From: an uncultured Anaerolineaceae bacterium
GTDB taxonomy: Bacteria; Chloroflexota; Anaerolineae; Promineifilales; Promineifilaceae
Reading direction: 5' to 3'
Length of the DNA stretch: 32,830 bases
Assembly: GCA_937967805.1 (NCBI GenBank)
Contig: CALBTC010000430.1
Location: forward strand, 1 to 32,830
Positions 24,329 through 31,212 of this stretch are shown in pieces; within the stretch, counting starts at the first letter, position 1, and every line of letters starts with the position of its first letter. The notes below the pieces were generated by a model. It searched no databases and was not told the origin of the DNA. It was given only the letters and a program-made list of their open reading frames with translations. The position numbers were made by a program, and so were the translations under genes.

Positions 24329-24366
24329 AAAAACGGAACCCGATTTCAGACCCGTTCCGTTTTTTT
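24329..24366. terminator. Orphan rho-independent terminator, bidirectional form
   Basis: Arms AAAAACGGAAC (24329-24339) and GTTCCGTTTTT (24354-24364) pair perfectly around a 14-nt loop, and the T-run continues to 24366. The A-run on the left makes it usable in both directions. No gene ends nearby on the plus strand; it precedes the CRISPR relic and may belong to lost genes. Confidence 0.7.
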
Positions 24367-24395
24367 GCTCTTGAGTAACACAAAACGGAACCTGA

Positions 24396-24412
24396 GCTCC
24401 GTTTAACGGAGC
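24396..24412. repeat. Near-perfect palindrome with terminator-related sequence
   Basis: GCTCCGTT and AACGGAGC flank a single T. Together with AAAACGGAAC at 24382-24391 it repeats the ACGGA/TCCGT core of the terminator just upstream, so several exclusive pairings are possible across 24329-24412. Confidence 0.6.
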
Positions 24413-24426
24413 ATGATTGTTATCGT

Positions 24427-24518
24427 GTCCTACCCATACACGTGAGGGTGAACCGTGTACGAGGATGCCTGGCCCGGCGACATTGCTACGTTCTCCCCAC
24501 ACCCGTGGGGGTGAACCG
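24427..24518 (+). CRISPR. Two-repeat relic of a type I-E-like CRISPR array
   Basis: Two 29-nt units at 24427-24455 and 24490-24518 match at 24 of 29 positions and flank a 34-nt spacer. The second unit begins GTTCTCCCCACACC, contains the arms CCCCAC and GTGGGG, and ends GGGGGTGAACCG, which is the type I-E repeat style. The first unit is the more degenerate one. No third unit is found at the expected spacing on either side. No intact cas genes occur in the window; a Cas3 fragment lies at 1335-1505. Confidence 0.75.
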
Positions 24519-24688
24519 TGGTAAAATCTCTTTCTTTGAAGCGAGCTTTGACTGTACACTATCTTTGCACGTTTGTTTCTATAGACGTGGCGCCTCGACA
24601 GAAAAGCCCTTTGGGTTTTGCAAACTGCAAACATAGTAGACTTTAGCCTGAAGTAGTTGAATATAGCAGTAATTAAAGGAGTGTTGAG

Positions 24689-25099
24689 ATGGAAATTAAA
24701 AAAGCCCAGGAATTTTTGCAAGATAATCATCGTGGGGTGTTGACCACTTACCGGCGGGACGGCCGTTTGCAAATGTCACCCATCCTCATCGGGGTCAACG
24801 CCGAGGGGCTGGGAATTATCAGCTCGCGCGAGACGGCCTACAAGGTGAAGAACCTGCGCCGCGATCCTCGCGCTTATGTCTGTGTCTTTGTCGATAAGTT
24901 TTTTGGCGACTGGATTCAAATTGACGGCACGGCCGAAATACTTTCCCTCCCAGACGCGATGGAACCGCTGGTCGATTATTACAAGCGGGTGATGGGGGAG
25001 CATCCCAACTGGGAAGAGTACCGCCAGGCGATGAAGCGGGAGAAGCGGGTACTCATTCAGATCACCATCGACCGCGCCGGCCCGGACAAAAGCGGTTAG
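24689..25099 (+). CDS. PPOX-class flavin/F420-dependent oxidoreductase
   Basis: 136 residues, a complete split-barrel of the pyridoxamine 5'-phosphate oxidase-like family. Typical parts are the start KAQEFLQDNHRGVLTTYRRD, the strand GRLQMSPILIGVNAEG, the cofactor-phosphate region SSRETAYKVKNLRRDPRAYV, and GDWIQIDGTAEIL. The pattern is that of the small F420- or FMN-binding group, so the reaction is reduction of an unknown compound in the cytoplasm. AAAGGAG lies 8 nt before the ATG. It stands alone: the genes to the left are divergent and its stop overlaps the stop of the hsdM remnant by 2 nt in convergent orientation. Confidence 0.9.
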   Translation: MEIKKAQEFLQDNHRGVLTTYRRDGRLQMSPILIGVNAEGLGIISSRETAYKVKNLRRDPRAYVCVFVDKFFGDWIQIDGTAEILSLPDAMEPLVDYYKRVMGEHPNWEEYRQAMKREKRVLIQITIDRAGPDKSG

Positions 25100-25290
25100 C
25101 AACCTTTGCCTAAATCCACCGCAATGAGGCGGAACTGCTCCAGGGCCGTTTCCAACTCCTCCACAATTTCTTCGGCAATGATGTCCGGGTCGGGTAGGTT
25201 TTCGGTGTCTTCCAACGATTCGTGGCGCAGGACAGTACAGTAGTTCCACAGGCGCTGGCCGATGGCCGATGATTGATTGTTCGTGCTGTT
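25096..25290 (-). pseudogene. Type I restriction-modification HsdM remnant, ends only
   Basis: A ~65-codon piece that joins the start of an HsdM methylase (SSAIGQRLWNYCTVLRHE, typical of the N-terminal helical domain) directly to its last ~35 residues (DPDIIAEEIVEELETALEQF then RLIAVDLGKGC). The entire SAM-binding and catalytic region with NPPF is missing. The fusion is in frame, as in other deletion scars of this window. It follows the C-terminus of the RAYT pseudogene with no clear start codon of its own. Confidence 0.7.
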
Positions 25291-25533
25291 TTTTCTTTCT
25301 GGTGGCGTTAACTTTGTTCGGATGAAGTTGATCAGCTTCCCAATTCGCTGGGTTGTTGATGATATATTCTCGAATGGCGTTGAGGGCGAGCTCATTACGT
25401 ACAATATGTTCGTAAAAATTTTGCTGCCACAATTTGCCGGGGAAGGGTTCCCAACTCAATTCCCGGACACCCACGATCTATTCATTGGTGGTTATCGACT
25501 TAAACGCTCCTACCATATCGCCCAACACCACTG

Positions 25534-25557
25534 TAAGGGCAACCCTTGTGGTTGCCC
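25534..25557. repeat. REP-like palindrome inside the RAYT frame (copy b)
   Basis: GGGCAACC (25537-25544) and GGTTGCCC (25550-25557) pair perfectly around CTTGT, with GTA in front. On the minus strand it encodes RATTRVALT in the RAYT frame. It is related to the palindrome upstream of the gene. Confidence 0.75.
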
Positions 25558-25599
25558 TGTCCTCGTCAAGGTCAAGCAAATCAAGGGTAGATACATCAA

Positions 25600-25624
25600 G
25601 GGCTGGTACCAGGCCAGCCCCTAC
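25600..25624. repeat. REP-like palindrome inside the RAYT frame (copy c)
   Basis: On the minus strand GTAGGGGCTGG, a 7-nt loop, and CCAGCCC. It encodes VGAGLVPAL in the RAYT frame. It shares the GTAGGGGC head with the other REP family in this locus but has a different stem. Confidence 0.7.
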
Positions 25625-25924
25625 AGAATGTAGGTTGGTATTGCGAATGCCCAAGAGGGCATGAAAGTGGTTAGGCATGGCCCGAAAAATATCAAGTTCG
25701 ACCTGCGGAAAACGTTCCGGCAGTGCAAGCCATGCTTGTTCAACCATTATCCCGGCAGGGTTCAATATCATTTCCCCATCGATCACGTCGCCAAATAAAC
25801 AAAGTCCGTTTTTCACACAAATGGAAACGAAGTAGATGCCGTCCTGCGAATAATCATACCCTTTTAGGCGGATAGAACGACGATGATGTTTGTGTGGATC
25901 ATATGGCATAATGAAATCCTTTTT

Positions 25925-25949
25925 GGGTAACCACAAGGGTTGCCCCTAC
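25925..25949. repeat. REP-like palindrome upstream of RAYT (copy a)
   Basis: GGGTAACC (25925-25932) and GGTTGCCC (25938-25945) form a stem with one T-G pair, followed by CTAC. It lies 16 nt before the RAYT start, and its CTA supplies the stop codon of the hsdS remnant. Confidence 0.75.
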
Positions 25950-26071
25950 ACTAACTGGCCAGTGAAGGCGCGGTGCAGGATGGATTGATCGACTTGGCGG
26001 AGTTCATCTGTTTTCTTGCGGGCTTTTGTTCTGGCGTCAACTAATTCCTTCGCGATGTTTTCAACCAGTAA
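25946..26071 (-). pseudogene. HsdS (specificity subunit) C-terminal remnant
   Basis: A ~40-codon frame reads LVENIAKELVDARTKARKKT then DELRQVDQSILHRAFTGQLV and ends TAG. The closing pattern LxQSILxxAFxGxL is the usual end of the type I R-M specificity subunit. No start codon or target-recognition domain is present. It sits upstream of the RAYT and hsdM remnants on the same strand, so the three mark a destroyed type I R-M locus. The stop codon lies within a REP palindrome, which probably marks an insertion or recombination point. Confidence 0.6.
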
Positions 26072-26134
26072 AAGATAGCATGAAGGGGGAGAGAAAAGCA
26101 AACAGATGGCGAATCAACAGGTGGGTGGACAATC

Positions 26135-27286
26135 TCATGGTTGGGCTAAATGATCCAGGGTGGCCTGGACACCGTTCAAATTTTGCGGCAGATCGAGCGA
26201 TTGGTGGTTTTGCAGCTCGATAGAAATGGAGGGGATGCCTTGCGTGCTTAACCAGTCGCCGGCATCCCCCGTAATTTCGTAGCTGGTGAACCGTTCATAG
26301 ACAGGATAGTTGGCCGCCTGACCATAGACATCTGCCAGAGCAAGCGACGGCGCATGTGTGTCCGGGCAGCCGGCGGCAAAAACACCGTTGGCCGCGCTGT
26401 GCCAAAAAACGACGATGGCCGGCGCTTTGGGCAGGATGAAGTCGCGTAGGACGATGTTTTCCGGTTCGGAAAAAGGCCGTGGCCCACCGCTTACCTCTAC
26501 ATCGCGCCAGACGGCCGTTGGCTGCCACTGACAATCCCAATTGCGGTTCAAATCGACGTTGTTGGCGTTGAAGCGGCCGGGCACGGTGTCGGCGGCAACG
26601 TCTGATGGCTGAAAACGGCCGTCCTGATTGGTGATCAAAAATTGGCCGTCAGGGTTGGCCGAGGGGATGATGTGCACCGTCAGATCGCTGGGGATCAGCT
26701 GGGGATTGGCCGTGTAATGGTCGATGATTTTGTAGGCCAGCAAGATGGTGTTCCACTCATAGCCGCCGTGAATGCCGCCGACAAAAATCACCTGCGTGGG
26801 GCCATTGCCAAACTGGTAGTTGAGGATGGGTCGCCCCAGTACCGAACTGCCGATGGTGCTGATGGTGGGTGTAGTTACGGCCGTTGTTGGCAAAGCGCTG
26901 CTTGTGTCTGGGCTTGGGGTAGCAACGGCCGTATCGGTTGCCGTAAATGTTGCCGTGGGCACGGTTGTGGGGGCGACGTTTTCTAGATTGATGACCGGGG
27001 TGTTTGTGGGCGGAACGGCCGTTGCCGGTACGGTCAGCGTCGGCGGTGGCGGCGCTGAGGCTGATGGGTTGGTTGCCTCTGAGGCGATGCCGGGGGGAAC
27101 GGCCGTGGGGGCCAGGGTTGGCAATGCCGGTTGGGACGCCGTCGCACAGGCAGACAAAATCAAAAGCAATACGCCATGCAAAAGCAAAACAAAACGTAAA
27201 ACCTTTACGGCTGCTGCGGCCGGCTTCCAGACCGCGCCGCTTTGCCGAGTGCCTGGCTTGTTCAATTTGGGATTATCAGTTGTCAT
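26135..27286 (-). CDS. M14-family zinc carboxypeptidase lipoprotein
   Basis: 383 residues. A lipoprotein signal ends LLILSAC (Cys47) after a basic N-region, followed by a Thr/Pro/Ala-rich stalk to about residue 145 and an M14 domain. Candidate zinc ligands are His173 and Glu177 in GGIHGGYEWNT (one residue wider than the classic HxxE) and His296 in VVFWHSAANG. Substrate-binding NPDG (211-214) and Arg248 in NNVDLNRNW are present, and the catalytic Glu is Glu357 in SISIEL. The enzyme should trim peptides or cell-wall stems on the outer face of the membrane. It overlaps the upstream kinase gene by 11 nt, and that kinase carries a degenerate copy of the same domain. Confidence 0.88.
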   Translation of the reverse strand: MTTDNPKLNKPGTRQSGAVWKPAAAAVKVLRFVLLLHGVLLLILSACATASQPALPTLAPTAVPPGIASEATNPSASAPPPPTLTVPATAVPPTNTPVINLENVAPTTVPTATFTATDTAVATPSPDTSSALPTTAVTTPTISTIGSSVLGRPILNYQFGNGPTQVIFVGGIHGGYEWNTILLAYKIIDHYTANPQLIPSDLTVHIIPSANPDGQFLITNQDGRFQPSDVAADTVPGRFNANNVDLNRNWDCQWQPTAVWRDVEVSGGPRPFSEPENIVLRDFILPKAPAIVVFWHSAANGVFAAGCPDTHAPSLALADVYGQAANYPVYERFTSYEITGDAGDWLSTQGIPSISIELQNHQSLDLPQNLNGVQATLDHLAQP

Positions 27287-29237
27287 GGGTGTTTAAGACG
27301 GCACGCATGGCGGCCAGGTTGTTGGGCCAATCGACCGTTTCATAATCCGGCAGCAAAACGGCGATGGCCGGAATGCCCTGGCTGTCCAGCCAGTTGGTGC
27401 CGTCCCCATTCAACTCCTGGTTGGTCAAATTTTCAAAATCGCCAATGGGGTAGCCGGCGGCCTGGCCGTAGGTGTTGGCCAGAGAGCCGGAAACCAGCGT
27501 ACGTCCCTCGCAAAAGCCGGGCGATGACAACCCGTTGGTGGCCAGGGCTTCCCAAAAGACAACGGCCACCGTATTTTGGCCAATGATAAAATTAGCCAGC
27601 GCCTGGGTTTCCGGCTCGGAAAACGGGGCGGTGCCGCCGCTGCCGGGAATGACCTGGTTGCGCCAGCGGGCGTCTTCCACCCAGCGGCAGTCCCAGTTGC
27701 GGTTGAGGTCTACGTTGTTGGCATTGAGACGGCCGTCCAGCTCGCCCGGCGCAAACGGGCTGTCCGGGTTGGCGTTGGGAACGATAAACAGGGTGACGCC
27801 GGCGGGCACGTCGGCCAAGTTGTTGGTGAAATGGGTGATGGCGCGGTTGGCTAAAGCGACGGAGCTGGGCGCGGCCCCGGCATGAAGCCCGCCCACAAAG
27901 ATGACCACGTTGGGGCCGTTGCCAAAGCGCACCGCCTGGATGTCGCGATTATTCACCGATTGGCCGATGATTTGGGTTTCGATGAGAACGGCCGTTTCCG
28001 TAGGTGGCAGTGGTGTCTCTGTCGGGGGCAGGGTGGCTGTGGCCGGCACCGTGTTGGTGGGTGGCGGATAGGTGTCGGTGGGTTCGGGGGCATCGGTCTG
28101 GCCGGGGTCTGGCGGGCTTGTTTCTGCCAGGATACCTTCATCAGATTCATCGGCAACGGGGGTTGGTTCAACTGCCGAATCTTCATCATCATCGTCGTCG
28201 ACAACGGCAGACGTTTGTGGCGATGCGGTTTCTGCCCCGGTAATGGTGATGGGATTATTGAGCAGGATCAGCACCGCCACAATCGCCACAATGGCGAGGG
28301 TGCCTAATCCAAGCCATAAGCTGCGGCGGTTTGGCGGTGCGGCTTCGGGTTGGAGAACATAGCGACTGCCGCTGGTCGAACGGCCGCCTTCGGCTTCCAG
28401 CGCGTAATCAATTCCGCCCAGCAGTTCGGCGGCATTGGCCGGTCGCTGGTCTGGCTCTTTTTGCAGGCAGTGGTGCACCAGCCGGGCCGTCTCGGCCGAA
28501 AGCTCAGGACGGAGCTCCTGGATGGGGGTGGGCGTTTCATAAACGTGCTTGTGCAGGATGGCCAGGGGATCGTCGGCTTCAAACGGCCGTCTGCCCGTCA
28601 ACATTTCATACAAAATGACGCCCAGCGAGTACAGGTCGGAACGGCCGTCTACCGGCGCGCCTCGCGCCTGCTCCGGCGACATGTAGGCCGGGGTGCCGAT
28701 GAGCGTGCCGGTGTTGGTCAGCTTGGGGCCGGTTTGCACGGCGGCAATGCCTAAATCGACCATGATGGGGGTGCCGTCGGGGCGTAGCAAAATATTGCTG
28801 GGCTTGAGGTCGCGGTGAATGATGCCGGCGGCGTGGGCGGCAATAAGCGCATCGGCCATGGGGCGCAAATAGGTCAGGGCTTGCACGGCCGTCAGCGCTT
28901 GCTTGTTCGCTTTGGCTTCCTGAATGATCTCGCGTAAGTCGCCGCCATCGACAAACTGCATGGCGATGTACGGCTGCCCGGTGGGGGCCATGCCTATGGC
29001 GTACACCCGAACGATGTTGGGATGCTCCAGCTGAGCGGCCGTTTGCGCTTCGCGGCGAAAGCGGGCCACAAACTGCTCGTCGGTGGCCAGGACGGGCAGC
29101 ATGATCTTGAGCGCCACCTTGCGCTCTAAATCGACATCATGCCCCAGGTAAACGTCGGCCATGCCGCCCCGGGCGAGATGTTCTTGTATCTTAAATTGGT
29201 CTAGCTGCTGGCCGACAAATGGCTGCGGGTCCGACAT
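27276..29237 (-). CDS. Ser/Thr protein kinase fused to an inactive M14 carboxypeptidase-like sensor domain
   Basis: 653 residues. The kinase domain (about 14-280) has the glycine loop LARGGMADVY, Lys44, HRDLKPSN with Asp143, DLG in place of DFG (Asp161), and GTPAYMSPEQ, so it should be active. One membrane helix lies at 307-327. An acidic run DDDDDED and a Thr/Pro stalk follow to about 425. The outside domain (425-653) aligns with the M14 domain encoded downstream: NANPDS, NNVDLNRNWDCRW and GQAAGYPIGDF match. The zinc and catalytic residues are lost: HAGAA replaces HGGYE, FWEA (Glu563) replaces FWHS, and AVLLP replaces SIELQ. The domain is probably a ligand-binding pseudo-peptidase. The gene starts 1 nt after the stop of the other kinase gene, with AGGA 7 nt before the ATG. 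Confidence 0.92.
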   Translation of the reverse strand: MSDPQPFVGQQLDQFKIQEHLARGGMADVYLGHDVDLERKVALKIMLPVLATDEQFVARFRREAQTAAQLEHPNIVRVYAIGMAPTGQPYIAMQFVDGGDLREIIQEAKANKQALTAVQALTYLRPMADALIAAHAAGIIHRDLKPSNILLRPDGTPIMVDLGIAAVQTGPKLTNTGTLIGTPAYMSPEQARGAPVDGRSDLYSLGVILYEMLTGRRPFEADDPLAILHKHVYETPTPIQELRPELSAETARLVHHCLQKEPDQRPANAAELLGGIDYALEAEGGRSTSGSRYVLQPEAAPPNRRSLWLGLGTLAIVAIVAVLILLNNPITITGAETASPQTSAVVDDDDDEDSAVEPTPVADESDEGILAETSPPDPGQTDAPEPTDTYPPPTNTVPATATLPPTETPLPPTETAVLIETQIIGQSVNNRDIQAVRFGNGPNVVIFVGGLHAGAAPSSVALANRAITHFTNNLADVPAGVTLFIVPNANPDSPFAPGELDGRLNANNVDLNRNWDCRWVEDARWRNQVIPGSGGTAPFSEPETQALANFIIGQNTVAVVFWEALATNGLSSPGFCEGRTLVSGSLANTYGQAAGYPIGDFENLTNQELNGDGTNWLDSQGIPAIAVLLPDYETVDWPNNLAAMRAVLNTHDN

Positions 29238-29238
29238 T

Positions 29239-31128
29239 TTAGTTTCCTGATGTGAGCGTCAATGTGCCCCAGGTGTTGGGGCTGAGTAAGGTACGACTGG
29301 CAACGTGAGAGTAAAAAAGTTCTTGAACGGCCGTGCCCACCCGGTCGTTATCTGTGGCGTTCAACGAGGCGCCCAGCACCATGCCGCTGCTGGGGGTTAC
29401 GTTTAAGTCACGCCAGGGAACGGCCGCTTCGATTGTGTAGCCGGTTGCGGTGCGTTGGGCCTGTACAATAATACCGTGATCCGGTGCATCCACAATACGG
29501 CCGTTGCTGTCCGCCGTCCAGCGCCACACGGATGGCGGCAGTGTATTAAAATCTCCCGGCGAGAAGGTGATTTGAAAATCATCACCGCTCAGGCTGTTGC
29601 TCAGGTCGCCGGCCCGGTTGGTGTCTAGCTGCATGTCGACACTATCCCCCTGAAAAATAAGATTACCGCTCTGATTTTGGGCGTGAATATCGTCGGAAAC
29701 GGTGACGGCCAGGTAAAGATTGCTGTTGTCCCAGGCCAACTGCCAGGCGGCGGTTAAATCTTCGCTGCCGTCCCAGCCGGCATCTTCAAAGGTGCGGTGC
29801 GCCGCCAGGATGGGCGTCACGCCCAGCCATTCGTTCAGGTTGCCGTCAATCGTGGGCGCGGAGCTAAAGAACGGGGCGTTGGCGTTGGTGGCGACGATAG
29901 GTGGAATGGGGGTGGGCGGCGGCGTGTTGGTTGGTGGCGGTGTGTCGGTGGGGTTGGGAATGGCCGTATCCACCGGTGCAATCGTCGCGGTAGGTTCGGC
30001 CGGCAAGGTAGATGTGGGAAAAACCGTCACAGCTAAATCAGAAGAAGCGGCTGATTGGGAAACGGCCGTGGGCACCACATTTCCTTCACCGTCACCATCG
30101 GGCCAGAAAATAACCGCTGCCAAAATAAGGGCAACGGCAACTGCGCCGCCAGCGGCATAGGGCAGCCAGCGGGGCCGCTGACGGGGGTCAGGTGCAGGTG
30201 GTGTGGGCGTAGAAGGCGTCGGGGCGACGGCCGTTTGCCGCGTGGGCGTGTCTAAAAGCTCGGTCGCTTTTAGACGGGGGTTGGTTTCGGCCTGTAATGC
30301 CTGGTTGAGGGCGACGCGAAGCTGTTCGGCCGTTTGGAACCGTTTGTCCGGCTCTTTTTGCAGGCACGTTTCCACGGTCTGGTACGTGGCCACGCTCAAA
30401 TCGCGGCGACGTTCAATCAGCGGCGGCGGCGGTTCGTACAGGTGCTGGCTCAAAATCGCCAGCGGGCTGTCGGCCTTAAACGGCACCGTGCCGCTGAGCA
30501 TTTCGTACATAATCACACCGAGGGCATAAATATCGGCACGGCCGTCTACCGGCTTGCCCGTGGCCTGTTCCGGCGACATGTAGTAAGGCGTGCCCATCAC
30601 GTGCCCGGTGCGCGTGAGGCGGGCTGACGCTTCTTGAACGGCGGCGATGCCTAAATCCGTGACAACGGCCGTGCCATCCTCCCGCAGCAAAATATTGCTT
30701 GGCTTTAAATCACGATGAGTGATGCCCGCTTTATGCGCCGCCCGCAGAGCGTCGGCCACCTGCTCGGCCAGCGTTAGCACCCGCTGCGTGGAGAGAGGCT
30801 TGGCGTTGCCAGCCAGTTGGGTCATTTCCTCCTGCAACGAGCCGCCGGGAATGTATTGCATCGCCAGATAGGGTGACCCGTTTGCCGTCAGGCCGGTGGT
30901 GTAAATTTGGATGATGTTTGGATGGTTAAGTTTGGCAATTGCCTGTGCTTCGCGCTGGAACCGTGCCGTTAACTCTTTATCCTGGGTTAAGGCAGGCAGC
31001 ATGATCTTGAGCGCCACCGGTCGCTGTAAGTACACATCCCGCGCCAAATAAACATCGGCCATGCCGCCTCGGGCCAGATGGCGTTCAATCAGATATTGGT
31101 CTATTTGCTGTCCAACAAGTTTTTCCAT
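29239..31128 (-). CDS. Ser/Thr protein kinase with extracellular CBM9-like domain
   Basis: 629 residues. The kinase domain (about 13-275) has LARGGMADVYLARD, Lys41, THRDLKPSN (Asp140), DLG (Asp158) and GTPYYMSPEQ. The membrane helix is at about 321-342 (WLPYAAGGAVAVALILAAVI). A Pro/Thr stalk runs to about 425. The outside domain begins APTIDGNLNEWLGVTPI and continues AAWQLAWDNSNLYLAVTVSD, FQGDSVDMQLDTN, YTIEAAVPWRDL and WGTLTL, the pattern of the CBM9-like beta-sandwich fold that binds sugar ends. The likely role is sensing a carbohydrate outside and phosphorylating cytoplasmic targets, possibly the FHA protein encoded upstream. The kinase domain is a close paralogue of the next kinase, so duplication followed by acquisition of different sensors is likely. 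Confidence 0.92.
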   Translation of the reverse strand: MEKLVGQQIDQYLIERHLARGGMADVYLARDVYLQRPVALKIMLPALTQDKELTARFQREAQAIAKLNHPNIIQIYTTGLTANGSPYLAMQYIPGGSLQEEMTQLAGNAKPLSTQRVLTLAEQVADALRAAHKAGITHRDLKPSNILLREDGTAVVTDLGIAAVQEASARLTRTGHVMGTPYYMSPEQATGKPVDGRADIYALGVIMYEMLSGTVPFKADSPLAILSQHLYEPPPPLIERRRDLSVATYQTVETCLQKEPDKRFQTAEQLRVALNQALQAETNPRLKATELLDTPTRQTAVAPTPSTPTPPAPDPRQRPRWLPYAAGGAVAVALILAAVIFWPDGDGEGNVVPTAVSQSAASSDLAVTVFPTSTLPAEPTATIAPVDTAIPNPTDTPPPTNTPPPTPIPPIVATNANAPFFSSAPTIDGNLNEWLGVTPILAAHRTFEDAGWDGSEDLTAAWQLAWDNSNLYLAVTVSDDIHAQNQSGNLIFQGDSVDMQLDTNRAGDLSNSLSGDDFQITFSPGDFNTLPPSVWRWTADSNGRIVDAPDHGIIVQAQRTATGYTIEAAVPWRDLNVTPSSGMVLGASLNATDNDRVGTAVQELFYSHVASRTLLSPNTWGTLTLTSGN

Positions 31129-31151
31129 TCAGTTACAGTTGAAAGTCGAGT

Positions 31152-31204
31152 CCCTAAAGGTTTGGTCTTATCAAGTTCGTATGATTCAAAGCAAACCCTT
31201 AGGG
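31152..31204. repeat. Inverted repeat between FHA and kinase genes
   Basis: CCCTAAAGGTTTG (31152-31164) and CAAACCCTTAGGG (31192-31204) pair at 12 of 13 positions around a 27-nt loop. It fills most of the 84-bp gap. There is no U-run; it may be a mobile intergenic repeat or an mRNA hairpin that sets the ratio between the two genes. Confidence 0.6.
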
Positions 31205-31212
31205 TCTGCTCG

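Larger units (their letters stand above)
25310..25909 (-). pseudogene. REP-associated tyrosine transposase (RAYT), interrupted by one nonsense codon
   Basis: From the ATG at 25909 (AAGGA 7 nt upstream) the frame reads PYDPHKHHRRSIRLKGYDYS, then DGIYFVSICVKNG, then MPNHFHALLGI, which carries the HUH-nuclease histidines. A TAG at 25478-25480 stops it after KSITTNE. The same frame continues immediately as VGVRELSWEPFPGKLWQQNF then YEHIVRNELALNAIREYI, with the catalytic Tyr region intact. A single base change, probably from a Tyr codon, therefore broke an otherwise whole gene. Between the HUH motif and the stop the frame contains two REP palindromes. RAYTs are domesticated relatives of IS200/IS605 transposases that process REP sequences. 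Confidence 0.82.

Noticed and set aside
24552..24600. A third CRISPR repeat at the expected spacing
   Set aside because: The sequence there has no GGGTGAACCG-like end or matching stem.
24776..25474. A 232-codon minus-strand frame covering the PPOX gene and extending the RAYT
   Set aside because: Only its first ~55 codons are RAYT-like; the rest is antisense to a clear PPOX gene and has no protein-like motifs.
28160..28205. Low-complexity acidic stretch as a separate feature
   Set aside because: It encodes the Asp/Glu run of the kinase stalk and needs no other explanation.
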